Assembly: GCA_031216915.1 (NCBI GenBank)
Contig: CM062289.1
Span: 23,517,533-23,581,532 of the forward strand
Direction: 5' to 3'
From: Pictodentalium vernedei
Lineage: Eukaryota; Mollusca; Scaphopoda; Dentaliida; Dentaliidae
DNA length: 64,000 bases
Shown here piece after piece: positions 10,911 to 23,100 of the stretch. Below the pieces are notes generated by a model that saw only the letters and a list, made by a program, of their open reading frames with translations, did no database searches and was not told the DNA's origin. Made by a program: the position numbers and the translations under genes. Each line of letters starts with the position of its first letter. The first letter of the stretch is position 1.

Positions 10911-11600
10911 AATAACTTTCTCTTAAGCTGTTGACTTCTAAAATTAATGGCCATCTGTGTGTACTTCACAAATGGCGTGCTGCTTTCTGCGTGTCTGTCC
11001 TGTCAGTCCTGGATACAGCAGTGGTATGGGACTCCCTCATGGTTACAGCAGTGGTATGGGACTCTGTCCTGGCTACAGCAGTGGTGTGGGACTCAATTGG
11101 AGTCGATGTGGTGTTGAACAGAAGTATCACCCGTATAGATTTGCATATCCTGAGCCGGCAGTGTGGCATTTTATTTTTCCTCTCAACCCCCTCTCAATGT
11201 TCTGTTCTGACTCTTTCAAAATTGATCGGCCATCAGCTTTGTTCCGAGCCGTGTATATACACAACATTGTTTCGAAATATATATACGTTTGTTTCGCCAT
11301 TACACACACATACCTGTAATTGTTTTTAAACATGTAAGCATCCTTTGTAAGTTTTGTATTTTAAGAAAATGATATAATCTAAGTGCTGGGCACTTGTCAT
11401 CCAATCCTTTTTGTTAATTATAACAAATAAAATAAGTTTAATCTAACTCGTGGTCAAAGATGCTTCAGATTTCCAAGAAAAAACCTAGACATTCAAAACA
11501 TATTACGATGTTGCGACAGGACTGCATTTGAGGAAAGGCCAACACTCTCTCCACTGTTTATTGGAGAAGGATTCCGTGGCCGACGACATGTGAATGTTAC
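10911..11600. other. No gene; short GYSSGMGL-like tandem repeat
   Basis: Between about 11012 and 11100 the phrase TACAGCAGTGGTATGGGACTC occurs about three times at 27-30 bp spacing. Frames of 120-132 codons overlap here, but they run in different frames and have no recognisable domain. I see no gene. Confidence 0.4.
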
Positions 11601-11812
11601 GTGATACCACGAATTTTAATCGAAAAACTAAGCAATCGCGTAATTCTCGGAATTGAAACAGGTGTCATGATACCTTATAACGTGCCTTTCTGGAGTCTCC
11701 ATACAATAATAATAAGGTCCAGTGATCAGTCTCATTATTTGATTTTAGACGGCATTAGTAGTAGATGTATGGATCGTCCCCATTGCAGGACCCCCGGGCA
11801 GGACCCCGGAAG

Positions 11813-11972
11813 TGACGTCATGTTTGTTTGTCCTGGTAACCCGCGTGAGCGGCCATATTGTGACGTCATCTCCATAGTGATGCATGGTGTTCGTGCGCAT
11901 GCGCAGCGCGTGTTGTTAGGGTGATACGTGTTTCCGTCATCCATTTGTATACTGGAGGCCGCCATCTTGGTT
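11813..11972. promoter_or_regulatory. Promoter-like motif cluster (CRE, CRE, NRF1, YY1) in a foldback arm
   Basis: Two perfect TGACGTCA sites (11813-11820, 11861-11868), a perfect NRF1-like palindrome TGCGCATGCGCA (11894-11905) and GCCGCCATCTTGG, a YY1-like site, near 11958. TCCTGGTAAC at about 11831 resembles half of an RFX X-box. Its mirror in the other arm is GTTACCATGACAAC, a good X-box, beside GCGCATGCGC and AAGATGGCGCC. The motifs are seen directly; promoter activity is inferred. Confidence 0.5.
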
Positions 11973-13805
11973 TCTGTGGTGGCACATGGTTGATATGTTA
12001 TCCAAAGGCTTATAATAGGGCTAGGGTATGTTCGGAGGGTATGTTCGATTGAATCGGAGTATCACGAATTACACATATTTAACCCGACAAGTTTTACTAT
12101 TTCGAATACTTTCAAAATTCTCTGCTTCTTTCTATCTATGCAATAGTTTTCGTTTTCTGGACATGTTCCTTTGTCCAGAAGTATACTCCAGTAGAGTAGA
12201 AGAGCCTATCAGCTGGAACAGCTTTGCTTATTATTACTATATTTAGCTTTTCTGGTCAGTTCTTGTTAGTTCTGACCCTATCCCAAGTACTCTTGTTGTT
12301 TCATTTATCTTGATCACCCAAGCAGTTCACTTTACTGGCGCAAACTAAGCAATCAGATTGGTCTGGTATTGTATTATTTGAGGATACTTTTTATAGGATA
12401 TTTATCTAAGGATACTATTACTTGTTTGGCCCAGCCTTCCGGGCCACCCCAATACATACCTATATCAAATTCTTCCAATAAGCTATCGAGCAGTTACTGA
12501 AAAGTCATTGCTCGAATGACTCGAATCCCATCGAGCAAATGAGCTAACGAGTAATTGCTCGTTCGAGTGACTCGCTTATTCGACTCTTAGCCTCATTTCA
12601 GAAAAAAGGGATTCCATAGCCACAGGCGTTTCCCAAAAAGGGATTCGCAAAAGGGATTCCGTAAATAGGATTCCTAGCCGACTCCGTAAAATGAAGCGAG
12701 TCACTCGAACGAGCAATTACTCGTTAGCTCATTTGCTCGATCGAATTCGAGTCATTCGGGCAATATGTCGAATCACTCGATCGAGCAATTACTCTAAAGC
12801 TCATTTGCTCGATGGGCTTCGAGTTATTCGAGCAATGACTTTTCAGTAACTGCTCGATAGCTTATTGGGAGAATTTGGTATAGGTATGTCTTGCGGTGGC
12901 CCAGAAGGCTGGGCCAAACAAGTAATAGTATCCTTAGATAAATATCCTATAAAAAGTATCCTCAAATAATACAATACCAGGTCATAGGTATCCTCAAATA
13001 CCGAAATGAGTCGACGAGCAGTATGTCGAGTCACTCGAACGAGCAATTACTCTAAAGCTCATTTGCCCGATGGGCTTCGAGTCATTCGAGCAATATGTCG
13101 AGTCACTCGATCGAGCAATTGCTCTAAAGTTCATTTGCTCGATGGGCTTCGAGTCGTTCGAGCAATGACTTCAGTAACAACTGGATAGCTTATAGGCTTT
13201 GGGAATGATATAGGCTTTTGATATACACAAGGGAGATAACTCTGCATATAGATTATGGGAAATCAAGCAATCTGATTGCTTAGTTTGCGCCAGTAAAGTG
13301 AACTGCTTGGGTGATCAAGATAAATGAAACAACAAGAGTACTCGGAATAGGGTCAGAACTAACAAAAAGAGACCAGAAAAGCTAAATATAGTAATAATAA
13401 GCGAAGCTGTTCCATTTGATGGGCTCTTCTACTCTACTGGAGTATACTTCAGGACAAAGGACCTTGCCCAGGTAGACGAAAACTGTTGCATAGATAGAAG
13501 CAGAGAATTCTGAAAGAATTCGAAATAGTAAAACTTGTTGGGTTTATTTCGGTAATTCGTGAAACTCCGATTCAATCAAACATACCCCCCGAACATACCC
13601 CTGTCCTATTATAAGCCTTTGGGTAACATAGCAACCTCGTGCTACCATAGAAACCAAGATGGCGCCCTCCAGTAAACAAAATGGACGACGGAAACACGTA
13701 TCACCTTAACAACACGCGTTGCGCATGCGCACTAACACCACGCATCACTATGGAGATGATGTCACAAGATGGCCGCTCACGCGGGTTACCATGACAACGA
13801 AACAT
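11820..13805. mobile_element. ~2-kb foldback (long inverted repeat) element
   Basis: The left arm (about 11820-12530) is mirrored by the right arm (about 12820-13805). Matching landmarks are GGCTTATAATAGG with CCTATTATAAGCC, GTTCACTTTACTGGCGC with its complement, and GGATACTATTACTTGTTTGG with its complement. The centre is rich in CGAGTCACTCGAACGAGCAA-type repeats. The right arm has about 280 bp (12985-13265) not mirrored on the left, mostly a duplication of the central GAGC-rich block. The outer right end is cut by a half MITE at 13806. Confidence 0.8.
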
Positions 13806-13926
13806 CGAGCTCGTTCCAAAGAGGGGTCATAACCTATGTTTTTGAGACAAAAGATTAAAAAAATTAGTTGTTCAAAAAATTTTGTTTGCAAGTGTCGTCT
13901 GCTTTTCATATTAGGTAAAGGGTTAA
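13806..13926 (+). mobile_element. Right half of a family A MITE
   Basis: Begins inside the central palindrome (CGAGCTCGTTCCAAAGAGG) and runs to GGTAAAGGGTTAA. The left half is absent because it abuts the foldback arm directly, which marks a rearrangement breakpoint. Confidence 0.85.
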
Positions 13927-14100
13927 ATTGAGATTTTCCAGCTTTTTTTTATATCTGAGGCATATTTAGCCATGAGGTATTTGATTATCTGTCCTGGTAC
14001 GAATGCGGCAGGAGATTTCCAGGGACCAGGGATTGCATATAGTTTTCGTGTTCTCCACATCATAACATTTCATTCCATTTGATGCATAATTTGTGTTTAT

Positions 14101-14350
14101 TTAACCCTTTACCCAGCGTAACGGTCAAAACCGGCCAGCGCTATTCACAAAAATCGCCAATTAATTTTCATTTTTTTTTCATTTTTTGTCTGAAAAATAT
14201 AGGTTATGACCCCTCTTTGGAACGAGCTCGTCGAGCTCGTTCCAATGAGGGGTCATAACCTATGTTGTTGAGACAAACAATGAAAAAAATTAGCTATTCA
14301 AGAATTTTTTTGCAAGAGTCGTCTGCTTTTCATGTTTGGTAAAAGGTTAA
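14101..14350 (+). mobile_element. piggyBac-like MITE, family A
   Basis: TTAA-flanked copy with CCCTTTACCCAGCGTAACGG at the left. It is one of two copies whose two palindrome arms disagree at the variable base (CTTTGG against CCAATG). Confidence 0.88.
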
Positions 14351-15220
14351 TTTTAATTTATATTTATAGAATATCAGACTTAGGAATTTGCCTTACTTAA
14401 GTAAAAGTGAATGAAATGTGTACTTACAAACTTTAATGTATCAATATTCTGTTGAACGTTCACAGTTTACGTCATTGGTACGAGGAAATTATTGATGTTT
14501 CTACATTTATCCCAAAACACACATTATTAAAACTGACAATGTTTCGAGCCGCCAGATTATTTCCATCTGTGATAAAATGACAGTATTTATGACAGTATTA
14601 GGACATTACTTTTACTGTCTGTGATATACACAGTATACAATTCTTACCTCCACCGCATGTGATACATACAACACGTGAACATTAACGCTACTACCAGTGC
14701 CAAGAACAATATATATAAACATTATCTCCAGTAGCTGTACTCCGGAATCATTTGGGTTAAGTTTTCACGGTGTCGGGTGCCAATTGCACCAAAATCTTTC
14801 CTTTGGCACCAAAATTTGGCACCAAAAAGATATGTTTGATAGGTTCCAAAGGCTTTATGTTCCTACAAGAATAAAATCCTCGCCCTCTGGTTGGATAAGA
14901 GCTGGCGTAGTTTCTTTTATGATTATGGCTCCAGTAGCATATGTTACCGTTTGACGTCACCACGTGAAACATTTGAAATGACGCCGCCCGTTTCGTAATT
15001 GCTTCATCAACGGAGTGACTAGCAAGTCGCTTCATTTTGCTGGATTTTCCACACGTGCAGCAAACGGTGTTCCGGATGAAGTATTGTTTAAATTACAAAC
15101 CGATTTACGATTTGAACTGAGATGAAATGAGTTTATCTGGTTTATTGATTATTCATACAGTGGTGGGGTACACGAGAGGTTTATTTACTAAACTGTGATC
15201 GTTAAAAGTTGCCTTGAAAA
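14351..15220. other. No gene seen
   Basis: Mostly unique-looking. Frames near 14697-15035 on both strands mirror each other and have no domain. Nothing else recognised. Confidence 0.4.
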
Positions 15221-16735
15221 TAATAGGCAACTGCTGCCAGTACGTATGTAGGCAACTGTTTCCAGAAGATATATAGGCAACTGATGCCAGTAAATATATA
15301 GACAACTGATGCCAGTAAATATATAGACAACTGATGCCAGCAAATATATAGGCACCTGATGCCAGTAAATATATAGACAACTGTTGCCAGTAAATATATA
15401 GACAACTGGTGCCAGTAAATATATAGACAACTGGTGTCAGTAAATATATAGGCACCTGATGCCAGTAAATATATAGGCAACTGGTGTCAGTAAATATATT
15501 GGAAACTGTTGCCAGTAAATATATAGACAACTGTTTCCAGTAAATATATAGACAACTGATGCCAGTAAATATATAGACAACTGGTGTCAGTAAATATATA
15601 GGCACCTGATGCCAGTAAATATATAGGCAACTGGTGCCAGTAAATATATAGACAACTGATGCCAGTAAATATATAGACAACTGATGCCAGTAAATATATA
15701 GGCAACTGTTGTCAGTAAATATATTGGAAACTGTTGCCAGTAAATATATAGGCAACGGTTACCAGTAAATATATAGACAACTGATGCCAGTAAATATATA
15801 GACAACTGATGCCAGCAAATATATTGGAAACTGTTGCCAGTAAATATATAGGCAACTGTTGTCAGTAAATATGTAGACAGCTGATGCCAGTAAATATATA
15901 GACAACTGATGCCAGTAAATATATAGACAACTGATGCCAGTAAATATATAGACAACTGATGCCAGCAAATATATTGGAAACTGTTGCCAGTAAATATATA
16001 GGCAACTGATGCCAGTAAATATATAGGCAACTGATGCCAGTAAATATATAGACAACTGATGCCAGTATATATATAGACAACTGATGCCAGTAAATATATA
16101 GACAACTGATGCCAGTAAATATATAGACAACTGATGCCAGTAAATATGTAGACAGCTGATGCCGGTAAATATATAGACAACTGATGCCAGTAAATATATA
16201 GACAACTGATGCCAGTAAATATATAGACAACTGATGCCAGTAAAAACTGATGCCAGTAAAAATATAGACAACTGATGCCAGTAAAAACTGATGCCAGTAA
16301 ATATATAGACAACTGATGCCAGTAAATATATAGACAACTGATGCCAGTAAATATATAGACAACTGATGCCAGTAAATATATAGGCAACTGATGCCAGTAA
16401 ATATATAGGCAACTGATGCCAGTAAATATATAGGCACCTGATGCCAGTAAATATATAGACAACTGATGCCAGTAAATATATAGGCACCTGATGCCAGTAA
16501 ATATATAGACAACTGATGCCAGTAAATATATAGACATTTGTTACCAGTACGTATATAGGAAACTGATGCCAGTAAATATATATACAAATGTTGCCAGTAC
16601 ATATATAGGCAACTGATGCCAGTAGATATATATAGGAAACTGATGCCAGTAAATGTATAGGCAACTACTGGCAGTAATTATAAATATATATAGGAAACTG
16701 ATGTCAGTAAATATATAGGCAACAGTTACTGATGC
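15221..16735. repeat. 25-bp minisatellite, ~60 units
   Basis: The unit is approximately GATGCCAGTAAATATATAGAC plus AACT. Variants alternate GACAACT/GGCAACT/GGCACCT and GATGCC/GTTGCC/GGTGCC/GGTGTC. The minus strand has overlapping open frames of 316, 301 and 246 codons in all three phases, because 25 is not a multiple of three and the complement unit lacks stops. This is an array artefact and not a protein family. Confidence 0.95.
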
Positions 16736-17162
16736 GACACCCAGTTATCGAAAGAAATAAATCGGCCAGTCTGAAGTACGAAACTGATAAATTTTTATTA
16801 GCCAGAAACAAAGAAGGTTAATCTTTCTCAGTTTAGATTTTAAACCCTCAATTTAAACTTTGAGGAAATTCTTAACAATAAACTGTTCTACTTTCCCTCT
16901 CCATCGAACTCATCATTTTGTACGCCAACAGCCAAGGAGGCCCGTTAGATTATGTTCTGAATGGCAGTCTCTCGACAATGTTATCTTTACAAATACTGAA
17001 AAAAACACCTCGAACTTAAACAGCATTTGAAATAAATAAATAAACTTAAACAGCATTTAAATAAATAAATAAATCGATTTGAAAACATCTCGATTATTCG
17101 AAACAAAATCGTTCCCCTTAGAGCTTTGAATTACATACATTTCTTTATTGTCGACTTTCCGA
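16736..17162. other. No gene seen
   Basis: Contains a short duplicated CTTAAACAGCATTT(G)AAATAAATAAATAAA segment near 17017-17075 and otherwise nothing recognised. Confidence 0.45.
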
Positions 17163-17625
17163 AGATGCTAACTCACCCTGCCCTGCCCTGATAACTCACC
17201 CTGCCCTGCCCTGATAACTCACCCCACCCTGCCCTGATAACTCACCCTGCCCTGTCCTGAAAACCCACCCTGCCTGCCCTGATAACTCACCCTGCCCTGC
17301 CCTGCCCTGCCCTGATAACTCACCCTGCCCCGTCCTGATAACTCACCCTGTATCTGCCCTGATAACTCACCCTGCCCTGCCAACTCACCCTGCCCTGCCC
17401 TGATAACTCACCCTGCCCTGCCCTGATAACTCACCCTGCCCTGCCCTGATAACTCACCATGCCCTGTCCTGAAAACCCACCCTGCCCTGCTCTGATAACT
17501 CACCCTGCCCTGTCCTGATAACTCTCTCTGCTCTGCCCTGATAACTCACCCTGCCCTGCAGTGATAACTCACCCTGCCCTTTCCTGACAACTCACCCTGC
17601 CCTGTTAACTCACCCTGTCCTGCAG
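17163..17625. repeat. ~22-bp minisatellite (CTGATAACTCACCCTGCC)
   Basis: The phrase GATAACTCACCCTGCCCTGCC is repeated about 20 times with unit-length changes of 5 bp, from gain or loss of CCTGC. Confidence 0.9.
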
Positions 17626-17738
17626 TTTTCTGGGGAACTATCCCGTGTAACGAGATGCCACAAATGTAGTCGAAAAATTCCTTTTAAAAATGTCATTTGA
17701 CGCGATAGTGAAGATCGCGTTATGCGTAGTTTGCGCAA

Positions 17739-17808
17739 TATATCACCCATTGAGTGGAACAAGACGCCATCTGCATTGAGGTGACGTATTGTTCCACTCA
17801 AGGGGTGG
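17739..17808. repeat. Imperfect hairpin
   Basis: ATATCACCCATTGAGTGGAACAA is mirrored by TTGTTCCACTCAAGGGGTGGTA with a loop of about 30 bases. It directly precedes a hAT-like insertion. Confidence 0.5.
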
Positions 17809-17816
17809 TATATGAC

Positions 17817-18247
17817 CAGTGCCGCATTAACCCATGGCCGGGCCCCTAGGCGTTTAGGTACTTCGGGACGGGGTCCCCTCCGGAGCTTCAATCTTTCACC
17901 CCGCTGCAGCTGACAGCTTGGCCGTGGTACGGCAGGCACTATGCCGCAGTACATAGCCCTATATCCATTTTGCGGGTCTCCTGAAGAATTCTACTCACAA
18001 CTTGACATATTATTTAAATAAGCATTAAAATAATGTACTGTATATAAATATATATATAGTATATTTATGAGAGTATATATATGGATAAATATATATGTAC
18101 ATGTATCACTACGGCGTAGAGTGCATTTAACCATTGGAGCCCTAAGGCGTTGGTAACAGTGCCTCAGCAAAAACAAATTGACGGGTCCCCTGTCCCTGCG
18201 GGCCCCTGGGCTTCAGCCTAGTGAGCCTTATGAATAATACGGCCCTG
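17817..18247 (-). mobile_element. hAT-like non-autonomous element with perfect 8-bp TSD
   Basis: The left end is CAGTGCCGCATTAACCCATG and the right end is the complement of CAGGGCCGTATTATTCATAA. TATATGAC is duplicated at 17809-17816 and 18248-18255. An opposite-orientation relative is at 59384-59827. Size (431 bp), CAG-starting termini and the 8-bp duplication fit hAT MITEs. Non-coding. Confidence 0.85.
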
Positions 18248-18365
18248 TATATGACTTTTTCTTCGTCCACTTCGGGGACATCTGTCAGTTCCGCTTGAAT
18301 CTTGTCCGGTTGTTAAGATAAATGCGGAGTGACTTATTATCGCTAGAATATTAAAAACAAAATAT

Positions 18366-21343
18366 CGTCCCCTGAGTTCCAATGTGTTCTATGTGTCAGT
18401 AGGCTGTCAATAGGCACTCCAGTAGGCTGTAATAGGCACTCCAGTACGCTGTCAATAGGCACTCCAGTAGGCTGTCAGTAGGCACTCCAGTAGGCTGTCA
18501 GTAGGCACTCTAGTAGGCTGCCAGTAGGCACTCTAGTAGGCTGTCAATAGGCACTCCAGTACGCTGTCAATAGGCACTCCAGTAGGCTGTCAATAGGCAC
18601 TCCAGTAGGCTGTCAATAGGCACTCCAGTAGGCTGTCAATAGGCACTCCAGTAGGCTGTCAATAGGCACTCCAGTACGCTGTCAGTAGGCACTCCAGTAC
18701 GCTGTCAGTAGGCACTCCAGTAGGCTGTCAGTAGGCACTCCAGTAGGCTGTCAGTAGGCACTCTAGTAGGCTGCCAGTAGGCACTCTAGTAGGCTGTCAA
18801 TAGGCACTCCAGTACGCTGTCAGTAGGCACTCCAGTAGGCTGTCAATAGGCACTCCAGTACGCTGTCAGTAGGCACTCCAGTAGGCTGTCAATAGGCACT
18901 CCAGTAGGCTGTCAATAGGCACTCCAGTAGGCTGTCAATAGGCACTCCAGTACGCTGTCAATAGGCACTCCAGTAGGCTGTCAATAGGCACTCCAGTAGG
19001 CTGCCAATAGGCACTCCAGTAGGCTGCCAGTAGGCACACCAGTAGGCACTCCAGTAGGCTGTCAATAGGCACTCCAGTAGGCTGCCAATAGGCACTCCAG
19101 TAGGCTGCCAGTAGGCACTCCAGTAGGCTGCCAATAGGCACTCCAGTAGGCTGTCAATAGGCACTCCAGTAGGCTGCCAGTAGGCACTCCAGTAGGCTGC
19201 CAATAGGCACTCCAGTAGGCTGTCAATAGGCACTCCAGTAGGCTGTCAGTAGGCACTCTAGTAGGCTGTCAGTAGGCACTCCAGTAGGCTGCCAGTAGGC
19301 ACTCCAGTAGGCTGCCAGTCGGCACACCAGTAGGCTGCCAGTAGGCACACCAGTAGGCTGTCAGTAGGCACTCCAGTAGGCTGTCAATAGGCACTCTAGT
19401 AGGCTGTCAGTAGGCACTCCAGTACGCTGTCAATAGGCACTCCAGTAGGCTGTCAATAGGCACTCCAGTAGGCTGTCAGTAGGCACTCCCAGTAGGCTGT
19501 CAGTAGGCACTCCAGTAGGCTGCCAGTAAGCACTCCAGTAGGCTGCCAGTAGGCACTCCAGTAGACTGTCAGTAGGCACTCCAGTAGGCTGCCAGTATGC
19601 ACTCCAGTAGGCTGTCAGTAGCACTCCAGTAGGCTGCCAGTAGGCACTCCAGTTGGCACGCCGGTAGATATTCCAGTAGGCTGCCAGTAGGTACTCCAGT
19701 AGGCTGCCAGTAGGCACTCCAGTAGGCTGTCAGTAGGCACTCCAGTAGGCTGTCAATAGGCACTCCAGTAGGCTGTCAGTAGGCACTCCAGTAGGCTGCC
19801 AGTAGGCACTCCAGTAGGCTGCCAGTAGGCACTCCAGTAGGCTGCCAGTAGGCACACCAGTAGGCTGTCAGTAGGCACTCCAGTAGGCTGTCAATAGGCA
19901 CTCTAGTAGGCTGTCAGTAGGCACTCCAGTACGCTGTCAGTAGGCACTCCAGTAGGCTGTCAGTAGGCACTCCAGTAGGCTGCCAATAGGCACTCCAGTA
20001 GGCTGTCAGTAGGCACTCCAGTAGGCTGTCAATAGGCACTCCAGTAGGCTGTCAATAGGCACTCTAGTAGGCTGTCAGTAGGCACTCCAGTACGCTGTCA
20101 ATAGGCACTCCAGTAGGCTGTCAATAGGCACTCCAGTAGGCTGTCAATAGGCACTCCAGTAGGCTGTCAGTAGGCACTCCAGTAGGCTGTCAATAGGCAC
20201 TCCAGTAGGCTGTCAATAGGCACTCTAGTAGGCTGTCAGTAGGCACTCCAGTACGCTGTCAATAGGCACTCCAGTAGGCTGTCAATAGGCACTCCAGTAG
20301 GCTGTCAATAGGCACTCCAGTAGGCTGCCAGTAGGCACTCCAGTAGGCTGCCAATAGGCACTCCAGTAGGCTGTCAGTAGGCACTCCAGTAGGCTGTCAG
20401 TAGGCACTCCAGTAGGCTGCCAGTAGGCACTCCAGTAGGCTGTCAGTAGGCACTCCAGTAGGCTGCCAGTAGGCACTCCAGTAGGCTGCCAGTATGCACT
20501 CCAGTAGGCTGCCAGTAAGCACTCCAGTAGGCTGTCAATAGGCACTCCAGTAGGCTGCCAGTAGGCACTCCAGTAGGCTGCCAATAGGCACTCCAGTAGG
20601 CTGTCAGTAGGCACTCCAGTAGGCTGTCAATAGGCACTCCAGTAGGCTGCCAGTAGGCACTCCAGTAGGCTGCCAATAGGCACTCCAGTAGGCTGTCAGT
20701 AGGCACTCCAGTAGGCTGTCAGTAGGCACTCCCAGTAGGCTGTCAGTAGGCACTCCAGTAGGCTGCCAGTAGGCACCCCAGTAGGCTGTCAGTAGGCACT
20801 CCAGTAGGCTGTCAGTAGGCACTCCAGTAGGCTGCCAGTAGGCACTCCAGTAGGCTGCCAGTATGCACTCCAGTAGGCTGCCAGTAAGCACTCCAGTAGG
20901 CTGCCAGTATGCACTCCAGTAGGCTGCCAGTAAGCACTCCAGTAGGCTGCCAGTAGGCACTCCAGTAGGCTGTCAGTAGGCACTCCAGTAGGCTGTCAGT
21001 AGGCACTCCAGTAGGCTGTCAGTAGGCACTCCAGTAGGCTGCCAGTATGCACTCCAGTAGGCTGCCAGTAAGCACTCCAGTAGGCTGCCAGTAGGCACTC
21101 CAGTAGACTGTCAGTAGGCACTCCAGTAGGCTGCCAGTATGCACTCCAGTAGGCTGTCAGTAGCACTCCAGTAGGCTGCCAGTAGGCACTCCAGTTGGCA
21201 CGCCGGTAGATATTCCAGTAGGCTGCCAGTAGGTACTCCAGTAGGCTGCCAGTGGGCACTCCAGTAGGCTGCCAGTTGGCTGCCAGTAGGCATTCCAGTA
21301 GGCTGCCAGTGGGCACATAGAACAGATTGGAACTCAGGGGACG
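18366..21343. mobile_element. TIR element packed with a 23-bp minisatellite (~2.98 kb)
   Basis: The left end CGTCCCCTGAGTTCCAATGT (18366 on) and the complementary right end (to 21343) form inverted repeats of about 30 bp that continue through TTCTATGTG. ATAT is duplicated at 18362-18365 and 21344-21347. The interior is about 127 units of AGGCTGTCAGTAGGCACTCC plus AGT, in TGTC/TGCC and AGTAGG/AATAGG variants. Long minus-strand frames (up to 118 codons here) are array artefacts. A short sister element is at 22619-23100. The superfamily is unknown; Sola1, Chapaev and Ginger elements make 4-bp duplications, but I cannot match the ends. Confidence 0.85.
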
Positions 21344-21347
21344 ATAT

Positions 21348-21643
21348 GTCCAAACACTTTTTGATAGCGATAGATTCTAAGCGATACCTTCGAGTAACTT
21401 GAATGTCAATGGGCCAGGACCTCATCCTATACGATTCTAATTCCAGAAATTTCCGAAATTTTTACCGGGAATCCTTTGCTTACAGTTTGAATAGATTGAT
21501 CAACCTTTCAGGAACAAAATTAATGACATGCCCAAAAACTTGTACTTTCGTTTCGATGTACGAAATAGTCTAACTCATATTCATACTGGGCACACATGTG
21601 GGATATTTCTTGGTGCTTAATGTCACATCAGCAACTAAGGCTA
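21348..21643. other. No gene seen
   Basis: Spacer between two mobile elements. Nothing recognised. Confidence 0.4.
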
Positions 21644-22097
21644 CACACTAAAAACTAAAGTGTTAAAACTGACACTTTCAAGGTGTTAAACCCATTCTAA
21701 CTCTTAGGGTTTGATTTTAACACTCAAAGTGCAATGCTTTAAGCACTTAGACATTACAATCGTCAGACATCTGAAACTTGAATGGATGGCACTTCCCATG
21801 TGTCTAGCATTGGTGGTTCATCCAGAATCGTCCATAATTTGATTTGCGCTTGGTGGGTACATAATTAAAAGGACACAACGCAGATGACGCGGATCAGGCT
21901 CGAGAGTTCGAGCCTGATCCGCGTCATCTGCGTTGTTTCCTTTTAAGTGTCGCGACATTACACTTGTCAAGTGGTATTATTGTAACACCTGTCAAGTTCT
22001 GGGATATCTACACTTGAACAAAGTGCTAGTTTAGCACTTAGTAAGTGTTAAATACAGCACTTCAAGTGTAGTTTTTAACACTTTAGTTTTTAGCGTG
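21644..22097 (+). mobile_element. TA-target palindromic MITE, family D, copy 2
   Basis: CACACTAAAAACTAAAGTG at the left, TTTTTAGCGTG at the right, flanked by TA on both sides. Nearly identical to 3528-3981, including the central hairpin at about 21880-21935. Confidence 0.9.
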
Positions 22098-22614
22098 TAT
22101 ATACATGGGAGATAGATGGTCCTAGTAAGACAGTCGTAGTATCATAACAATTGAGAAAGCGATTCGATTCGACATTCAATTCGGTTTCGAACCTTTTGCC
22201 CGATTCGATTGGAGCGAAAATCGTGATTCATTGGGTCCTACTTCATGAGGCGAGCGAATGCATGCATGGTTTGGGGCATTCCCAGGCAATAGTTTGGAAA
22301 ATTAAAGGTGAATGTGACCCTCTGCTGGCTTCTCTGCACGTGACCACAATGTGATATTTCTGCTAGTTTGTATAGTTTCATTCAAATTGTAAACATTTTA
22401 TCGGTTTATAACGAATGTCGAATGAAGAACTGGGAATAAGTAACTATTGTCACCTCCGTATGAGTCCTATACATGGTGTGTTGACTGCCTAACGTTTCAC
22501 TGGGGCCCTGGGATAATTCGAATCTCGAATTGATCTCCCAAATCGATTCGATTCGGTACCGAATCCCGGACATACGATCGAATCGAACCGACCGCGATGA
22601 ACAACGATCATGTC
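22098..22614. other. No gene; GATTCGATTC-rich segment
   Basis: GATTCGATTCGA-type words occur near 22160-22215 and, inverted, near 22515-22590. This suggests decayed inverted arms of an element about 430 bp long. No coding evidence. Confidence 0.4.
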
Positions 22615-22618
22615 AAGT

Positions 22619-23100
22619 CGTCCACTGAGTTCCAATGTGTTCTATGTGCCAGTAGGCTGCCAGTAGGCACTCCAGTAAGCTGCCATTAGGCACTCCAGTA
22701 GGCTGCCAGTAGGCACTCCAGTAGGCTGCCAATAGGCACTCCAGTAGGCACTCCAGTAGGCTGCCAGTAGGCACTCCAGTAGGCTGCCAGTAGGCACTCC
22801 AGTAGGCTGCCAGTAGACACTCCAGTAGGCTGCCAGTGGGCACTCCAGTAGGCTGCCAGTGGGTACTCCAGTAGGCTGCCAGTGGGCATTCCAGTAGGCT
22901 GCCAGTGGGCACTCCAGTAGGCTGCCAGTGGGCACTCCAGTATGCTGCCAGCAGGCACCCCAGTAGGCTGCCAGTGGGCACCCCAGTAGGCTGTCAGTAG
23001 GCACTCCAGTAGGCTGCCAGTAGGCACTCCAGTAGGCTGCCAGTAGGCACTACAGGAGGCTGCCAGTAGACACATAGAACACATTGGAACTCAGTGGACG
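22619..23100. mobile_element. TIR element with the 23-bp minisatellite, short copy (482 bp)
   Basis: Ends CGTCCACTGAGTTCCAATGT and the complement (ATTGGAACTCAGTGGACG), flanked by AAGT at 22615-22618 and 23101-23104. Inside are about 18 units of the same 23-bp repeat as 18366-21343. The differing TSD shows an independent insertion and not a duplication of flanking DNA. Confidence 0.88.

Noticed and set aside
15153..16664. Overlapping minus-strand frames of 200-316 codons (LLASVVYIFTGISCLYIYW-type repeats)
   Set aside because: All three phases are open at once over a 25-bp array, so the absence of stops is a property of the unit. No start context, splice sites or non-repeat protein.
18935..23084. 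Minus-strand frames of 64-132 codons (GSLLECLLAAYWSAYWQPTG-type repeats)
   Set aside because: Same artefact over the 23-bp array; frames start and end with array variants.
15221..23100. CRISPR array
   Set aside because: Repeats are head-to-tail without unique spacers, in a eukaryotic context with no cas genes.
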